Shown here: piece by piece, positions 1 to 7,652 of the stretch
How positions within the stretch are numbered: the stretch's first letter is position 1
How the letters are laid out: each line of letters starts with the position of its first letter
Assembly: GCA_047629355.1 (NCBI GenBank)
Contig: JBLHWU010000043.1
Span: 1-34,267, forward strand
Direction: 5' to 3'
DNA length: 34,267 nucleotides
Source of the DNA: CAYUNA01 sp047629355
Lineage (GTDB): Bacteria > Bacteroidota > Bacteroidia > Chitinophagales > Saprospiraceae
Translations under genes and position numbers: made by a program
The notes under the pieces: model-generated
What the model was told of the DNA's origin: nothing
The model's input: only the letters and a program-made list of their open reading frames with translations
Databases searched by the model: none

Positions 1-42
1 CTTCTGACTTCTGACAGCGCAGCGGTCTGACTTCTGACTTCT
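1..42. repeat. Short direct repeats of a TCTGACTTC motif
   Basis: The motif TCTGACTTC recurs within the first 42 bases, directly after the end of the efflux adaptor gene. The same motif or its complement appears at 7631-7650 and 17420-17488. In all three places it sits in a gap next to a gene end. It is a dispersed intergenic repeat; no function is evident. Confidence 0.45.
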
Positions 43-49
43 AAAAAAA

Positions 50-1186
50 CTATTGGTCTCCTTCTTGCCCTGTCATCAACTTCACCTGCATGCCGTCCAA
101 CAACGCTCGCAAACCTGCTGTCGCAACCAATTGTCCTTCCTTCAAACCGCTTTTTACCACAAATCCATCCGGTAAAATATCACCAATCTCTACCGTCGTC
201 TTTTTTACTTTATAATTTGCACTATCTTTTTCCAAAACAAACGCATAAGTATTTTTTCCAACCTGCCCAATCGAAGCTGTTGGTGCAACTAATTTACTGG
301 CATTCGCTTTAATGACGGCTTGTGAAAAAGTCACATTTGTTGCCATCCCTGGACGCATTCGAGAGGATGGTTTGTCAATCTGAATCGTTACAGAATAAGT
401 CGATGCTTCGCCTGATGCATAACCAACTTCCGAAACTGTTCCTTTAAAGGTTTTACCAGCAATTGCCGAAAAAGCAATCTCTACTTGTTGCTTTCTCTTG
501 ATTTGACCAATAATTGATTCAGGAACATTGACCGCTACTTCTGGCTTGGTTTCCGCACTCAAGGTCACCAAGGGTTTTCCGGGATTAACCATCTCATTTT
601 CAGCTGCAAAAACTGCTGTGATAACACCTGTGAAAGGTGCAATCAACTTCGCATAACGAACTTGATTATTAGCCGCTTGCGATTGCTTTTTAGCAGCAGT
701 TACCTGTGCTAAAGTCGCTTCGTAAGCTGATTGCGCACTTTTATAGGTTGCTTTCGCTTGTTCGTATTCACTCAAAGGAACACTGTTGTTTTCATATAAT
801 TTCTCGACTCTTTCATAATTAGATTTCGCGGTGATTTGGTTGGATTGAGCAGAAGTAATTTGCGATTCTGCTTGCTTTACATTCGCCAATGATTGGTCGT
901 AAGTCACGCTGTAATCTGTCGCGTCAATGCGCGCAATCGTTTCACCTTTTCTAACTTTATCACCTACTTTTACTTTCAAATAATTGATACTACCCGCTAC
1001 TTTAAAACTCATATTTGCCACATTGCTTGACTGCGATGTACCTGCAAAAGTATTGGTGGTCGCTGCGCCTGATTTTATGATTTTTCCATAGCGAACGGGA
1101 CGAATTTTCTTTTTGACCTTAGGTGCTGCCTTGTTGCAAGCGGTGAAAAGGAATAGGATGCTTATGATTAAAAATTGATATTTCAT
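50..1186 (-). CDS. RND efflux membrane fusion protein (HlyD/AcrA family lipoprotein)
   Basis: This is the periplasmic adaptor that bridges an inner-membrane RND pump to a TolC-type channel. The N-terminus is a lipoprotein signal with lipobox FTAC, so Cys17 is the likely lipidated residue. A lipoyl/barrel-sandwich half-motif (VGDKVRKGETIARID, about residues 75-90) is followed by a long alpha-hairpin rich in Ala, Gln and Ser (about 95-180), the second lipoyl half (IAPFTGVITAVFA) and beta-barrel plus membrane-proximal domains ending near residue 378. The length is normal for the family. It lies 75 bp downstream of the TolC-like gene on the same strand, so the two are probably co-transcribed. The RND pump would be expected further downstream, beyond position 1. 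The substrate cannot be told from the sequence. Confidence 0.92.
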   Translation of the reverse strand: MKYQFLIISILFLFTACNKAAPKVKKKIRPVRYGKIIKSGAATTNTFAGTSQSSNVANMSFKVAGSINYLKVKVGDKVRKGETIARIDATDYSVTYDQSLANVKQAESQITSAQSNQITAKSNYERVEKLYENNSVPLSEYEQAKATYKSAQSAYEATLAQVTAAKKQSQAANNQVRYAKLIAPFTGVITAVFAAENEMVNPGKPLVTLSAETKPEVAVNVPESIIGQIKRKQQVEIAFSAIAGKTFKGTVSEVGYASGEASTYSVTIQIDKPSSRMRPGMATNVTFSQAVIKANASKLVAPTASIGQVGKNTYAFVLEKDSANYKVKKTTVEIGDILPDGFVVKSGLKEGQLVATAGLRALLDGMQVKLMTGQEGDQ

Positions 1187-1216
1187 TGTTGATATTTTTT
1201 AGATATTGAGTTGTTT

Positions 1217-1251
1217 CTGGTAGCGGATACCCTAAAGGTATCCGCTACCAG
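1217..1251. promoter_or_regulatory. Perfect 15-bp hairpin between the TolC-like and adaptor genes
   Basis: CTGGTAGCGGATACC pairs perfectly with GGTATCCGCTACCAG around a 5-nt loop (CTAAA). It sits in the 75-bp gap inside the presumed efflux operon. No T-run follows on the minus strand, so it is more likely an RNA processing or stability element, or a dispersed palindrome, than a strong terminator. Confidence 0.6.
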
Positions 1252-1261
1252 TGCTAATTTT

Positions 1262-3616
1262 TCATTCAGAAGAAACCATATACTGCGCCAATCTATCCAT
1301 AAAAGCATTTTGTTCCTGTGGCGTACCCAAATTATAATAGAAACCGATTGACCGTTCCAATTTCAGCAAATCCAACATAAATTGGTAGCCCGCATTTGCT
1401 GCTCCAATTTCTGTTTGAATTTTAGCATTTTGTGCATCAATCAAGGTCGTCACATTTGCCAAGCCCTGTGAATATGCATCTTGTACGATGTCAAAATTGT
1501 CACCGGCAGCTGTTGTTGCTACTTTAAATTGCTGAACACTGTACGCTGACGCGCCCACTTGTTGCAAGGTCGCTCGCACTCGCAATTCAAACTGATTTTC
1601 CGCATCTGCGCGTTGACCTTCTGTTTGCAAAATGGACAATTCCGTTTGTTGCTTATTGATATTCCGTTGTCCACCTTGTAAGATTGGGAAAGCGACCCCA
1701 AGTCCGAGATTCCAACCGGGTTCAACATCGGGTATAACGCCTGTGAGCGCATTTGGAGAAATATCCCAACGTTTAATGGTGTAGTCCCAGCCGCCAGATA
1801 CGCCCGCAGTCGGCATATAAAAGGCACGTTCTTTTGATTTTAGTAATCGTTCTTGTGATGCCAAACCGTAGTCGATTTCTTTTAAAGTAGGCAAATTGGC
1901 AAGTGCTTCTTCCACAAAGAAGTCAGCTAATTTTTCCAATTCTGCTTCGTTTTTGATGGAATACATCAAGCGTCCGCCGTTTGCCATTAAAAAGTTATCA
2001 TCTTCTGAAATATCTTCTGCCAAAAAGGCTTCATTAATGTCTTGATTTAAAATTTGGTTGAGGGAATATTTGGCTTGTTGCAGTTGTGCCATGGCATCAT
2101 TTAAATCAATTTTATCCAATGCCAACTCTGTTTTCCAACGATTCAAATCCGTCGCACCAGAGTAACCCACTTCATCTTTTGCTTTTGAAATGTCTAAATT
2201 ATCTTTCGTCACGCTCACATTTGACGCTTGAATGTCCATGAACGCCCGTGCTTGCAATACCGTTAAATAGGATTGCGCTGCTTCCAAAACTACATCCAAT
2301 TGTGTTGCTGCCAAACCTGCTTCTTGACCTTTTGTTAGTAATTTTTGAATGGCAATATTAGCCAAAGCAGGTTCTGAATAGACCAACTGCGACAAGGAAC
2401 TCGATGCCAACCAATTCAAACGACCTTTTGTGCCAAATGAGTTTTGTGCTGTATTTTCATCCAAGCCAATAATCGAGGTATTGACATCCAATTGTGGTAA
2501 GTATTCTGATTTTGCCAAAGCAACTTCTGTTTGTGCCAATTTTGGGTCAATACTCGCAACTTTCAAACTTAAGTTTCTATCTAAGGCTTCCATTATCGTC
2601 GTTTTCAAGCTTAAGCTTCGGTCTGTATTTTCATCAATGGCATTTAATAGAGTAGCTTCAGAAGCCAAATCCCAATGTGGATAAACACCTGTTTTTCGAG
2701 CTGTTTCCATATTGATAACCACATTGTCGCTGTAGGTTACGACTTTCACTGGAATATCAGAAGCGTTGATGCCATCGGTGATTATTTTAGAAACATTCAA
2801 GGCGATTCGGCGGGGTAGTTTATCAATATTTGGCTGAGATTCGTAACCGATTAAGGCACCTTGTTCGACCATTCTTTCGCCCATTAAAGCAACTGAAGGG
2901 AGTTTTTTATCCGCCAAATCTGCAAATAATTTAAGGTAATCTTTAGCAGCAAACGTTTTCGTAAGTGGTAAGACATAGATTGCATCAATATTGCTTGGAA
3001 GTGAATTTACATTAAATGCTGGAGAAAGGATAGTGAAATCTGCGTCTAAATCTTTGGCGGCATCTCCAAATAAATCATTGATATTTGGAAAGAAAGTATC
3101 CGCATCAGATTCAGCGATGACGCCAATATTTTTAAAGGGGAAAATGCTGTGCAGCAACTTCAAATCTTTAGCAAAAGAAAAGGGAGATTCTATATAAGAA
3201 AAATTATTAACGCCCGAAGTCCCCGCATTGGTCATTGGGACATTCTGTAATTCATGGTCAATAATCAACGAAGCAATCGCTGGTTTTGAATAATTTTTTA
3301 GTTGTGACAAGGCGGCCGAAGGTTGTGTACCAATGGCAATAATCATATCCACATTATTGTCAGCAAAGGCGGCAGTGAATAGATTTTGTATTTCAGAAGG
3401 TTCGCAGGTGCATTTTTTGGTGTCATAAACAACCTTGCGCCGATTGAGCAGCAGGCTGTTGATTTCGGTTTTTGTTTGTGCTTCAAACTGGGTTAAAACT
3501 CCGTTTGGCACATCCATCTCCGAAATGATGGTGATGTTTAAAGACTTCAGATTTTGTGCGTCGGCTGAAAACGCAGCGAAGAAAAGGAGTAAGAGACTCG
3601 TTAGTAATTTCGACAT
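1262..3616 (-). CDS. TolC-family outer membrane efflux protein with N-terminal ABC substrate-binding-type domain
   Basis: This 784-residue protein is far longer than a usual TolC homologue (about 420-500). A signal peptide (residues 1-20, ending SADAQ) is followed at about 24-300 by a domain resembling the ABC_sub_bind/TrpX-like periplasmic binding fold: alternating beta/alpha segments with VDMIIAIGTQPSAALSQL, a phrase near KPAIASLI, NIGVIAES, and LPSVALMGERMVEQGALIGY. From about 330 to the end is an outer membrane efflux domain, with two repeats of long helices (ALDRNLSLKVA, LAKSEYLPQLDV, then FPILQGGQRNINKQQ and GLANVTTLIDAQNAKIQ). It is the first gene of the efflux pair and starts at ATG. 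The fusion suggests ligand sensing or capture coupled to export, which is inference. The domain identity of the N-terminus rests on pattern only. Confidence 0.85.
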   Translation of the reverse strand: MSKLLTSLLLLFFAAFSADAQNLKSLNITIISEMDVPNGVLTQFEAQTKTEINSLLLNRRKVVYDTKKCTCEPSEIQNLFTAAFADNNVDMIIAIGTQPSAALSQLKNYSKPAIASLIIDHELQNVPMTNAGTSGVNNFSYIESPFSFAKDLKLLHSIFPFKNIGVIAESDADTFFPNINDLFGDAAKDLDADFTILSPAFNVNSLPSNIDAIYVLPLTKTFAAKDYLKLFADLADKKLPSVALMGERMVEQGALIGYESQPNIDKLPRRIALNVSKIITDGINASDIPVKVVTYSDNVVINMETARKTGVYPHWDLASEATLLNAIDENTDRSLSLKTTIMEALDRNLSLKVASIDPKLAQTEVALAKSEYLPQLDVNTSIIGLDENTAQNSFGTKGRLNWLASSSLSQLVYSEPALANIAIQKLLTKGQEAGLAATQLDVVLEAAQSYLTVLQARAFMDIQASNVSVTKDNLDISKAKDEVGYSGATDLNRWKTELALDKIDLNDAMAQLQQAKYSLNQILNQDINEAFLAEDISEDDNFLMANGGRLMYSIKNEAELEKLADFFVEEALANLPTLKEIDYGLASQERLLKSKERAFYMPTAGVSGGWDYTIKRWDISPNALTGVIPDVEPGWNLGLGVAFPILQGGQRNINKQQTELSILQTEGQRADAENQFELRVRATLQQVGASAYSVQQFKVATTAAGDNFDIVQDAYSQGLANVTTLIDAQNAKIQTEIGAANAGYQFMLDLLKLERSIGFYYNLGTPQEQNAFMDRLAQYMVSSE

Positions 3617-3639
3617 TTTTTCTTGTTTAATGTATTTGC

Positions 3640-3672
3640 GTATTGTTGAAGTATTGTTGAAGTATTGTTGAA
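3640..3672. repeat. Three perfect 11-bp tandem repeats upstream of the efflux operon
   Basis: GTATTGTTGAA occurs three times head to tail with a period of 11 bp, ending 23 bp before the TolC-like start codon. The spacing is close to one helical turn, and the location is the promoter or 5' leader of the efflux operon. It could be a regulator-binding array or simple slippage. Confidence 0.8.
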
Positions 3673-3692
3673 TTAAGGAGGTTAAGTGTACT

Positions 3693-3855
3693 TAAGTAAG
3701 TGCCTCTAAATAATCGACACTTGTCGACAGGACTATTTTCCGTTTAAAAAACTTAAAAACGCCTTTAATAGAAGGACTATTAAAGGATTTTTTAAATTTT
3801 TTAAACAAAAAATATCCTCTGTCAAAAGTGTCGATTATTTAAGGTCACCTACTTA
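3693..3855. repeat. MITE-like element, family A, copy 1
   Basis: The left end (TAAGTAAGTGCCTC then TAAATAATCGACACTT) is an imperfect inverted repeat of the right end (complement TAAGTAGGTGACC then TTAAATAATCGACACTT). This makes terminal inverted repeats of about 30 bp around a 163-bp element. The AT-rich interior is itself palindromic. No coding sequence is inside. It directly abuts copy 2. Related copies lie at 18455-18623 and 21562-21724, with a core fragment at 12931-13022. Confidence 0.75.
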
Positions 3856-4007
3856 CCCCAATTAATCGAACATCTAAAAAGTATCTTTTTCCGTTATTTT
3901 CCTCTAAAAAATACTTCAATAAAGGGATTGTTTAAGAATTTTTTAGAGAAAACTAACGAAAAAATCTTACTCCTTTGATTGTTCGATTATTTATGTTCAG
4001 GTACTTA
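3852..4007. repeat. MITE-like element, family A, copy 2
   Basis: The right end (ATTGTTCGATTATTTATG then CAGGTACTTA) is nearly identical to that of the copy at 21562-21724, as is the interior (AAAAAGTATCTTTTTCCG then TTATTTT). The left terminal repeat is shortened and merges with the right end of copy 1, so one element probably inserted into or recombined with the other. Confidence 0.75.
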
Positions 4008-4149
4008 CTTCAAGTAATCTCCTTAATTGCATCAACAACTCAACAACGTTTTTTTGTAGCGTATTAGGATTTTATAGGACGGAAGTGCACAGTCCTTTAA
4101 AGTTTAGCTCGCACCCCAAAGTGCAACTACTGGAGGCGCGCCTTTCCAA

Positions 4150-4290
4150 TAGATTTGTTACCCTTTAATAAATACTAGCCTGAAAATATCTTTTTCCGAT
4201 ATTTTCCTTTAAAAAATCTTTAATAGCCTGTGTTATTGAAGAATTTTTAAAGGGAAAATAGCGGCAAAAGATGTTTATAAAATTACCGGA
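4150..4290. repeat. Palindromic repeat fragment (mixed families)
   Basis: TAGATTTGTTACCCTTTAA at 4150-4168 matches the left half of the element at 26195-26263. From about 4185 the sequence becomes a long imperfect palindrome (TCTTTTTCCGATATTTTCC against complementary GGGAAAATAGCGG) resembling the core of 18299-18454. The stretch 4008-4149 before it holds no gene or repeat that I recognise. Confidence 0.6.
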
Positions 4291-4308
4291 TTAATTGCTA
4301 CGCGTTAC

Positions 4309-4768
4309 TTAATCATCTTTGCTAAACTTAAATTCAACTTTAGCAAGGTTGCGTTTTTTACCATTCAAGTTAAATTTTGCGGTCATCGTATTGGAAGACA
4401 TTTTTTTACGAAGCACTATATTTTGTGCTGAACCATCCGTAAAAGTCAAGGTGATTTTAACCATAAAAATATCGGAACTTCTAACTTCCAATTTTACTTT
4501 CCGGAATTTCGCAGATTTGTCTGGAACCAAAAATTTTACCTACGCCTACATCCATTTATTTGCGACCTACTTTTTCGACTTTTGCATCTGATGGTTTGAG
4601 GGTGACCAAGCCTATGGCTTCCCACTTGTCTCCGATACAAGTGCTTTCTGAAGGTATTACTGGATTAGAATTTATCGCGGCTGACAAATTAAAGCTAAAA
4701 GTAATTAATAAAATAGTAATGATTTTAAATACTTTTGAAAAGTTTATAATTGAAATGGTTTTGTTGAT
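4309..4768 (-). pseudogene. Decayed small secreted protein (DUF2541-like)
   Basis: Read on the minus strand, a hydrophobic signal-like segment (IITILLITFSFNLSAA) leads to CIGDKWEAIGLVTLKPSDAK and VEKVGRK, then an in-frame TAA. After a short gap the conserved C-terminal half continues in another frame (VPDKSAKFRKVKLEVRSSD to KVEFKFSKDD, ending at 4309). The pattern W..IG, then FRKVKLEV, then NLNGKKRNLAKVEF resembles small secreted DUF2541-like proteins; this family match is from memory. No ATG precedes the signal segment. One stop, one frame change and a lost start make a pseudogene likely. The surrounding repeat insertions fit a decaying locus. Confidence 0.6.
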
Positions 4769-4817
4769 AATTAAGTAACACGTACTAATTAATTAGGTAA
4801 TTTTTAAACACAGATGC

Positions 4818-4983
4818 TAAGGAATGCGAATTAAATAAACTCAGACTTCTGAGAGGATATTTTGCCCTCATTTTTCACTTTAAAAATGCTCCTTATATCA
4901 ACATAAATCGCACTTTCAAAGCAAAAAGGGATAACAAAACCGCTCTCTCAAGAATCTAACTTTATTTATTTCGTATTCCTAAA
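4818..4983. repeat. MITE-like element, family B, copy 1
   Basis: The left end (TAAGGAATGCGAATTAAATA) and the complement of the right end (TTAGGAATACGAAATAAATA) form terminal inverted repeats of about 37 bp with mismatches. The 166-bp interior contains TTTTTCACTTTAAAAATGCT and ACATAAATCGCACTTT. A second copy is at 27119-27281. The right end stops only 12 bp before the putative -7 box of the next gene, so the element could influence that promoter. Confidence 0.75.
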
Positions 4984-4994
4984 TAAATTCCCTC

Positions 4995-5002
4995 TAATTT
5001 TG
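4995..5002 (+). promoter_or_regulatory. Putative -7 box of the glycosidase-like gene
   Basis: TAATTTTG matches the Bacteroidota -7 consensus TAnnTTTG. Transcription would begin near 5006-5010, which rules out the upstream in-frame TTG at 5000 as start and leaves ATG 5015 or 5042. No clear -33 TTTG box is present. Confidence 0.45.
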
Positions 5003-5041
5003 TACCGTTCTAAAATGTCAAAAATTTCTAAAAAAGAAAAT

Positions 5042-6907
5042 ATGAGATTCATCTTTACCATCATCAGCCTTTTTACCATTCTTAACCTTCAAGCCCAACT
5101 CTCTGACGAATGCAAATTAGCGTTCGGTACCAACCTGGGAGGCGTTTCTGATTACGGTACGGAACTTCCGTTCGTTGACCTTATGCACAGTGCGCGCACG
5201 TGGTATACCAGAGATATTGGCAATCCCAATGCCCCTTTTAACTCTGAACATGCCGACGACTTGACCTATCGTCCTGACGGTTATCCAACGCACGTTCCAC
5301 AAGTAATTTCTAATTCAGAATACGAACAAAGAGTCGCGACCATTTGGGGAATTACTGATGGTTGGCCCGCTGGCGAATACACGGTATTATGGGAAGGAAC
5401 TGGCGAACTCAGCTTCTGGGGTGGTTGCGAAAACGTTCAAGAAACAAACCCGCATCGAATCACTTTTGACTTTTTAAATCCTATCGGCAGTATTCTCGAA
5501 ATGACGATTGAAGCGTCTGACCTCAACGACCCGATTCGCAACGTTCGCCTACTCATGCCTGGTACGGAAGCGACTTATGAAACGGAACCGTTCTACTCGG
5601 TTTGGCTCGAAAAAATGTCGATTTTTCCATCCGTTCGTTTCATGGATTGGGGGCAAACCAACAATTGGGGACAAGCAACTAATTGGGATTGGGACGACCC
5701 CTCTTTATTTGAATGGGAAGACCGCGCGCAGCTAAATCACTACACTTGGGCGAATAAAAACGGTATTCCTTATGAAATGATGATTAAATTATTGAACGAT
5801 TACGACCTTGATGGTTGGCTTTGTGTACCGCATCGTGCGAGTGATGATTATATTGAAAAGATGGCGGAATTGTTTGAACAAAATTTGGAAGTAGACCGCC
5901 ATTTGACTGTCGAGTATAGTAATGAACTTTGGAATTGGATTTTTGGACAAGCACAATGGTTGAATAAATATGGCTGTGAAATGCAAGGTGTTTCCTGGCC
6001 AGAAGGCATCGTGCCGTATATTCAAAATTGCTTGGATATTTGGTCGAACGTTTTTGCGGACGATATGGATAGAATTACTCGGGTAGCGGGTGTTCAAGTC
6101 TCGTGGCAAGATGTGAGTAATCGAATTGTGAACAACTTGACGGAAGGGAGTTTTGACGCGATTACGCCGACGTTCTATTTTGGTTTGGGTGCTGGAGGTG
6201 ACGAAGTTTTAGACGTTTTAGGAACGGATGCAACGGTGGAAGATGTGGCATTTTATGCGCGACAAAGCATGGAAGCAACCAAGGTTTGGCTACAGTCGCA
6301 AAAGAATGAATTGGCTGACCCACTTGGTGTTCCGATGATATTTTACGAGGGCGGACAGCATATCACACCTAGTCCATTTGGAGTAGAACCGACGTATGCC
6401 CAAGCCTTGTTGGACATTCAGCGGGACACTTCCATGTACAATATGTACAACGAATGGTTTGATTTTTTACGGACGCTGCAAGTGGGAGAGGAACCCTTGA
6501 AATTGATGCATTTTTCTTTTGTCGCGGGACTTAGCGCACGGTATGGCAGTTGGGGAATGTTGGAAACGATGAACCAAGATACGACAGAGATTCCTGCACC
6601 TAAATATTCTGCGCTTTTAGAAAACATCTTGGCTTGTGATTTGAATGTTTCGACGGAGGAAATGCGTGATTTTAAAGAAAAATATGTTGTTTCGCCCAAT
6701 CCAGCTAAGGACTTTCTGACGATTACTGGAAATTTAGAAAACAGTGAGATTGTGATTTATAATAGTATTGGACAGGTTGTTTTGCGTAAAAAAGTACACG
6801 CGAATAATGCTATTTTGAATGTGGAACAGATAGGAGAGGGGATTTATTTTTTACAAATAAATAATAGGAAGGAAGGGACGGTTCGGACAATTGTGATTGC
6901 AAAATAA
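5042..6907 (+). CDS. T9SS-exported glycoside hydrolase-like protein
   Basis: This is a secreted protein of about 621 residues. The start at 5042 puts a clean signal peptide (RFIFTIISLFTILNLQAQ) at the N-terminus; ATG 5015 is an alternative. The body begins FGTNLGGVSDYGTELPFVDL, a pattern seen in large putative cellulose-binding or glycosidase-like secreted proteins. It contains LTVEYSNELWNW, with a Glu near residue 295 resembling the acid/base Asn-Glu pair of clan A glycosidases, and IFYEGGQH, with a Glu near residue 436 as possible nucleophile. The last 75 residues are a type A T9SS sorting domain (VVSPNPAKDF, VIYNSIGQVV, GEGIYFLQI). Export across the outer membrane is expected. The substrate is unknown and the catalytic assignment is inference. 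Confidence 0.8.
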   Translation: MRFIFTIISLFTILNLQAQLSDECKLAFGTNLGGVSDYGTELPFVDLMHSARTWYTRDIGNPNAPFNSEHADDLTYRPDGYPTHVPQVISNSEYEQRVATIWGITDGWPAGEYTVLWEGTGELSFWGGCENVQETNPHRITFDFLNPIGSILEMTIEASDLNDPIRNVRLLMPGTEATYETEPFYSVWLEKMSIFPSVRFMDWGQTNNWGQATNWDWDDPSLFEWEDRAQLNHYTWANKNGIPYEMMIKLLNDYDLDGWLCVPHRASDDYIEKMAELFEQNLEVDRHLTVEYSNELWNWIFGQAQWLNKYGCEMQGVSWPEGIVPYIQNCLDIWSNVFADDMDRITRVAGVQVSWQDVSNRIVNNLTEGSFDAITPTFYFGLGAGGDEVLDVLGTDATVEDVAFYARQSMEATKVWLQSQKNELADPLGVPMIFYEGGQHITPSPFGVEPTYAQALLDIQRDTSMYNMYNEWFDFLRTLQVGEEPLKLMHFSFVAGLSARYGSWGMLETMNQDTTEIPAPKYSALLENILACDLNVSTEEMRDFKEKYVVSPNPAKDFLTITGNLENSEIVIYNSIGQVVLRKKVHANNAILNVEQIGEGIYFLQINNRKEGTVRTIVIAK

Positions 6908-6918
6908 TTTTCAAAATA

Positions 6919-7065
6919 GACAGGATGGTTACACGGATTGGACGGATTTAAACGGATTTTAAAAAGTAGGTCTAATGCTTTTTTTGAAAAAAAAACTGCA
7001 CCTGACCTATATTGAAAATCTGTTTGAATCCGTCGAATCCGTTCAATCCGCGTAACCATCCTATC
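6919..7065. repeat. Inverted repeat of GGATGGTTACnCGGATT type, copy 1
   Basis: The left arm (GACAGGATGGTTACACGGAT, then ACGGATT units) and right arm (TCAATCCGCGTAACCATCC, then TATC) are imperfect inverted repeats about 45 bp long, separated by about 55 bp. It lies between the converging glycosidase-like and lipoprotein genes and may work as a bidirectional end structure. A second copy is at 25860-25972. Confidence 0.7.
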
Positions 7066-7072
7066 GAATATA

Positions 7073-7612
7073 TTATTGAATTTCTACTTCAAAAGTAACC
7101 TCCACATCCGTCTCGCCCGTAGAACAAGGATTCGTCAAAGCTTTATCTGGCTGATGTTTCAAAACGACGGTCAATGTTCCATTTCCCGCTTGTCCAGCTG
7201 TCAAATCTGCAATTAATCCCAAAGGATTTCCAGCCGAATCCGTATCATTAATGGTTACATCTTCCAGATTTCCAGTCGTCGAAAAACAAACTAAATGTTC
7301 GTCAGATTCCTCCTGAACTTCTACGGTAATATCTTCTATATCACTCGAATTGCTTTCATCTAAAAAACGAACAGCGATACTGTAAGCTGTCCCACTCGTT
7401 AATTGAATTGGGTCAATTACAGGCGGATTTCCACCATCTCCATCCGTATCACGAAAGGCAAAAGTAGTGACATTTCCATTTTCCGTAAAGGTTAACTCCA
7501 CGGTTGTAATCAATTCCTCCTCATTCATTTGCACATTGTCATCGTCATCGCAGGCGGTAAAAAATAGGCTCGAAGCCAAGATTGCTAAAAATAAATATTT
7601 TGAATTTTTCAT
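7073..7612 (-). CDS. Putative surface lipoprotein next to TonB receptor
   Basis: The protein has 179 residues. The N-terminus is a lipoprotein signal with lipobox FTAC, Cys21 lipidated, followed by DDDDN, an acidic run like the lipoprotein export signal that sends Bacteroidota lipoproteins to the cell surface. The rest is acidic and beta-rich, with no catalytic motif seen (VELTFTENGNVTTFAF, TVEVQEESDEHLVCFSTTG, GNGTLTVVLKHQPDK). It begins 40 bp after the TonB receptor stop on the same strand and is probably co-transcribed, so it may be an accessory ligand-binding lipoprotein of that receptor. The function is unknown; homologues are often given unrelated automatic names. Confidence 0.75.
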   Translation of the reverse strand: MKNSKYLFLAILASSLFFTACDDDDNVQMNEEELITTVELTFTENGNVTTFAFRDTDGDGGNPPVIDPIQLTSGTAYSIAVRFLDESNSSDIEDITVEVQEESDEHLVCFSTTGNLEDVTINDTDSAGNPLGLIADLTAGQAGNGTLTVVLKHQPDKALTNPCSTGETDVEVTFEVEIQ

Positions 7613-7652
7613 AAATTGTTTTTTTAGAGAAGTCAGACTTCTGACTTCTTTT

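Noticed and set aside
3640..3672. Tandem repeats considered as a CRISPR array
   Set aside because: The units are 11 bp with no spacers; no cas gene is present.
3978..3993. GTTCGATT text resembling a tRNA T-loop
   Set aside because: It recurs at the ends of family A elements (also 18597 and 21698) and no acceptor or anticodon stem can be built around it.
4560..4778. Plus-strand 72-residue open frame
   Set aside because: It is opposite to the decayed DUF2541-like gene, whose two halves carry recognisable protein character.
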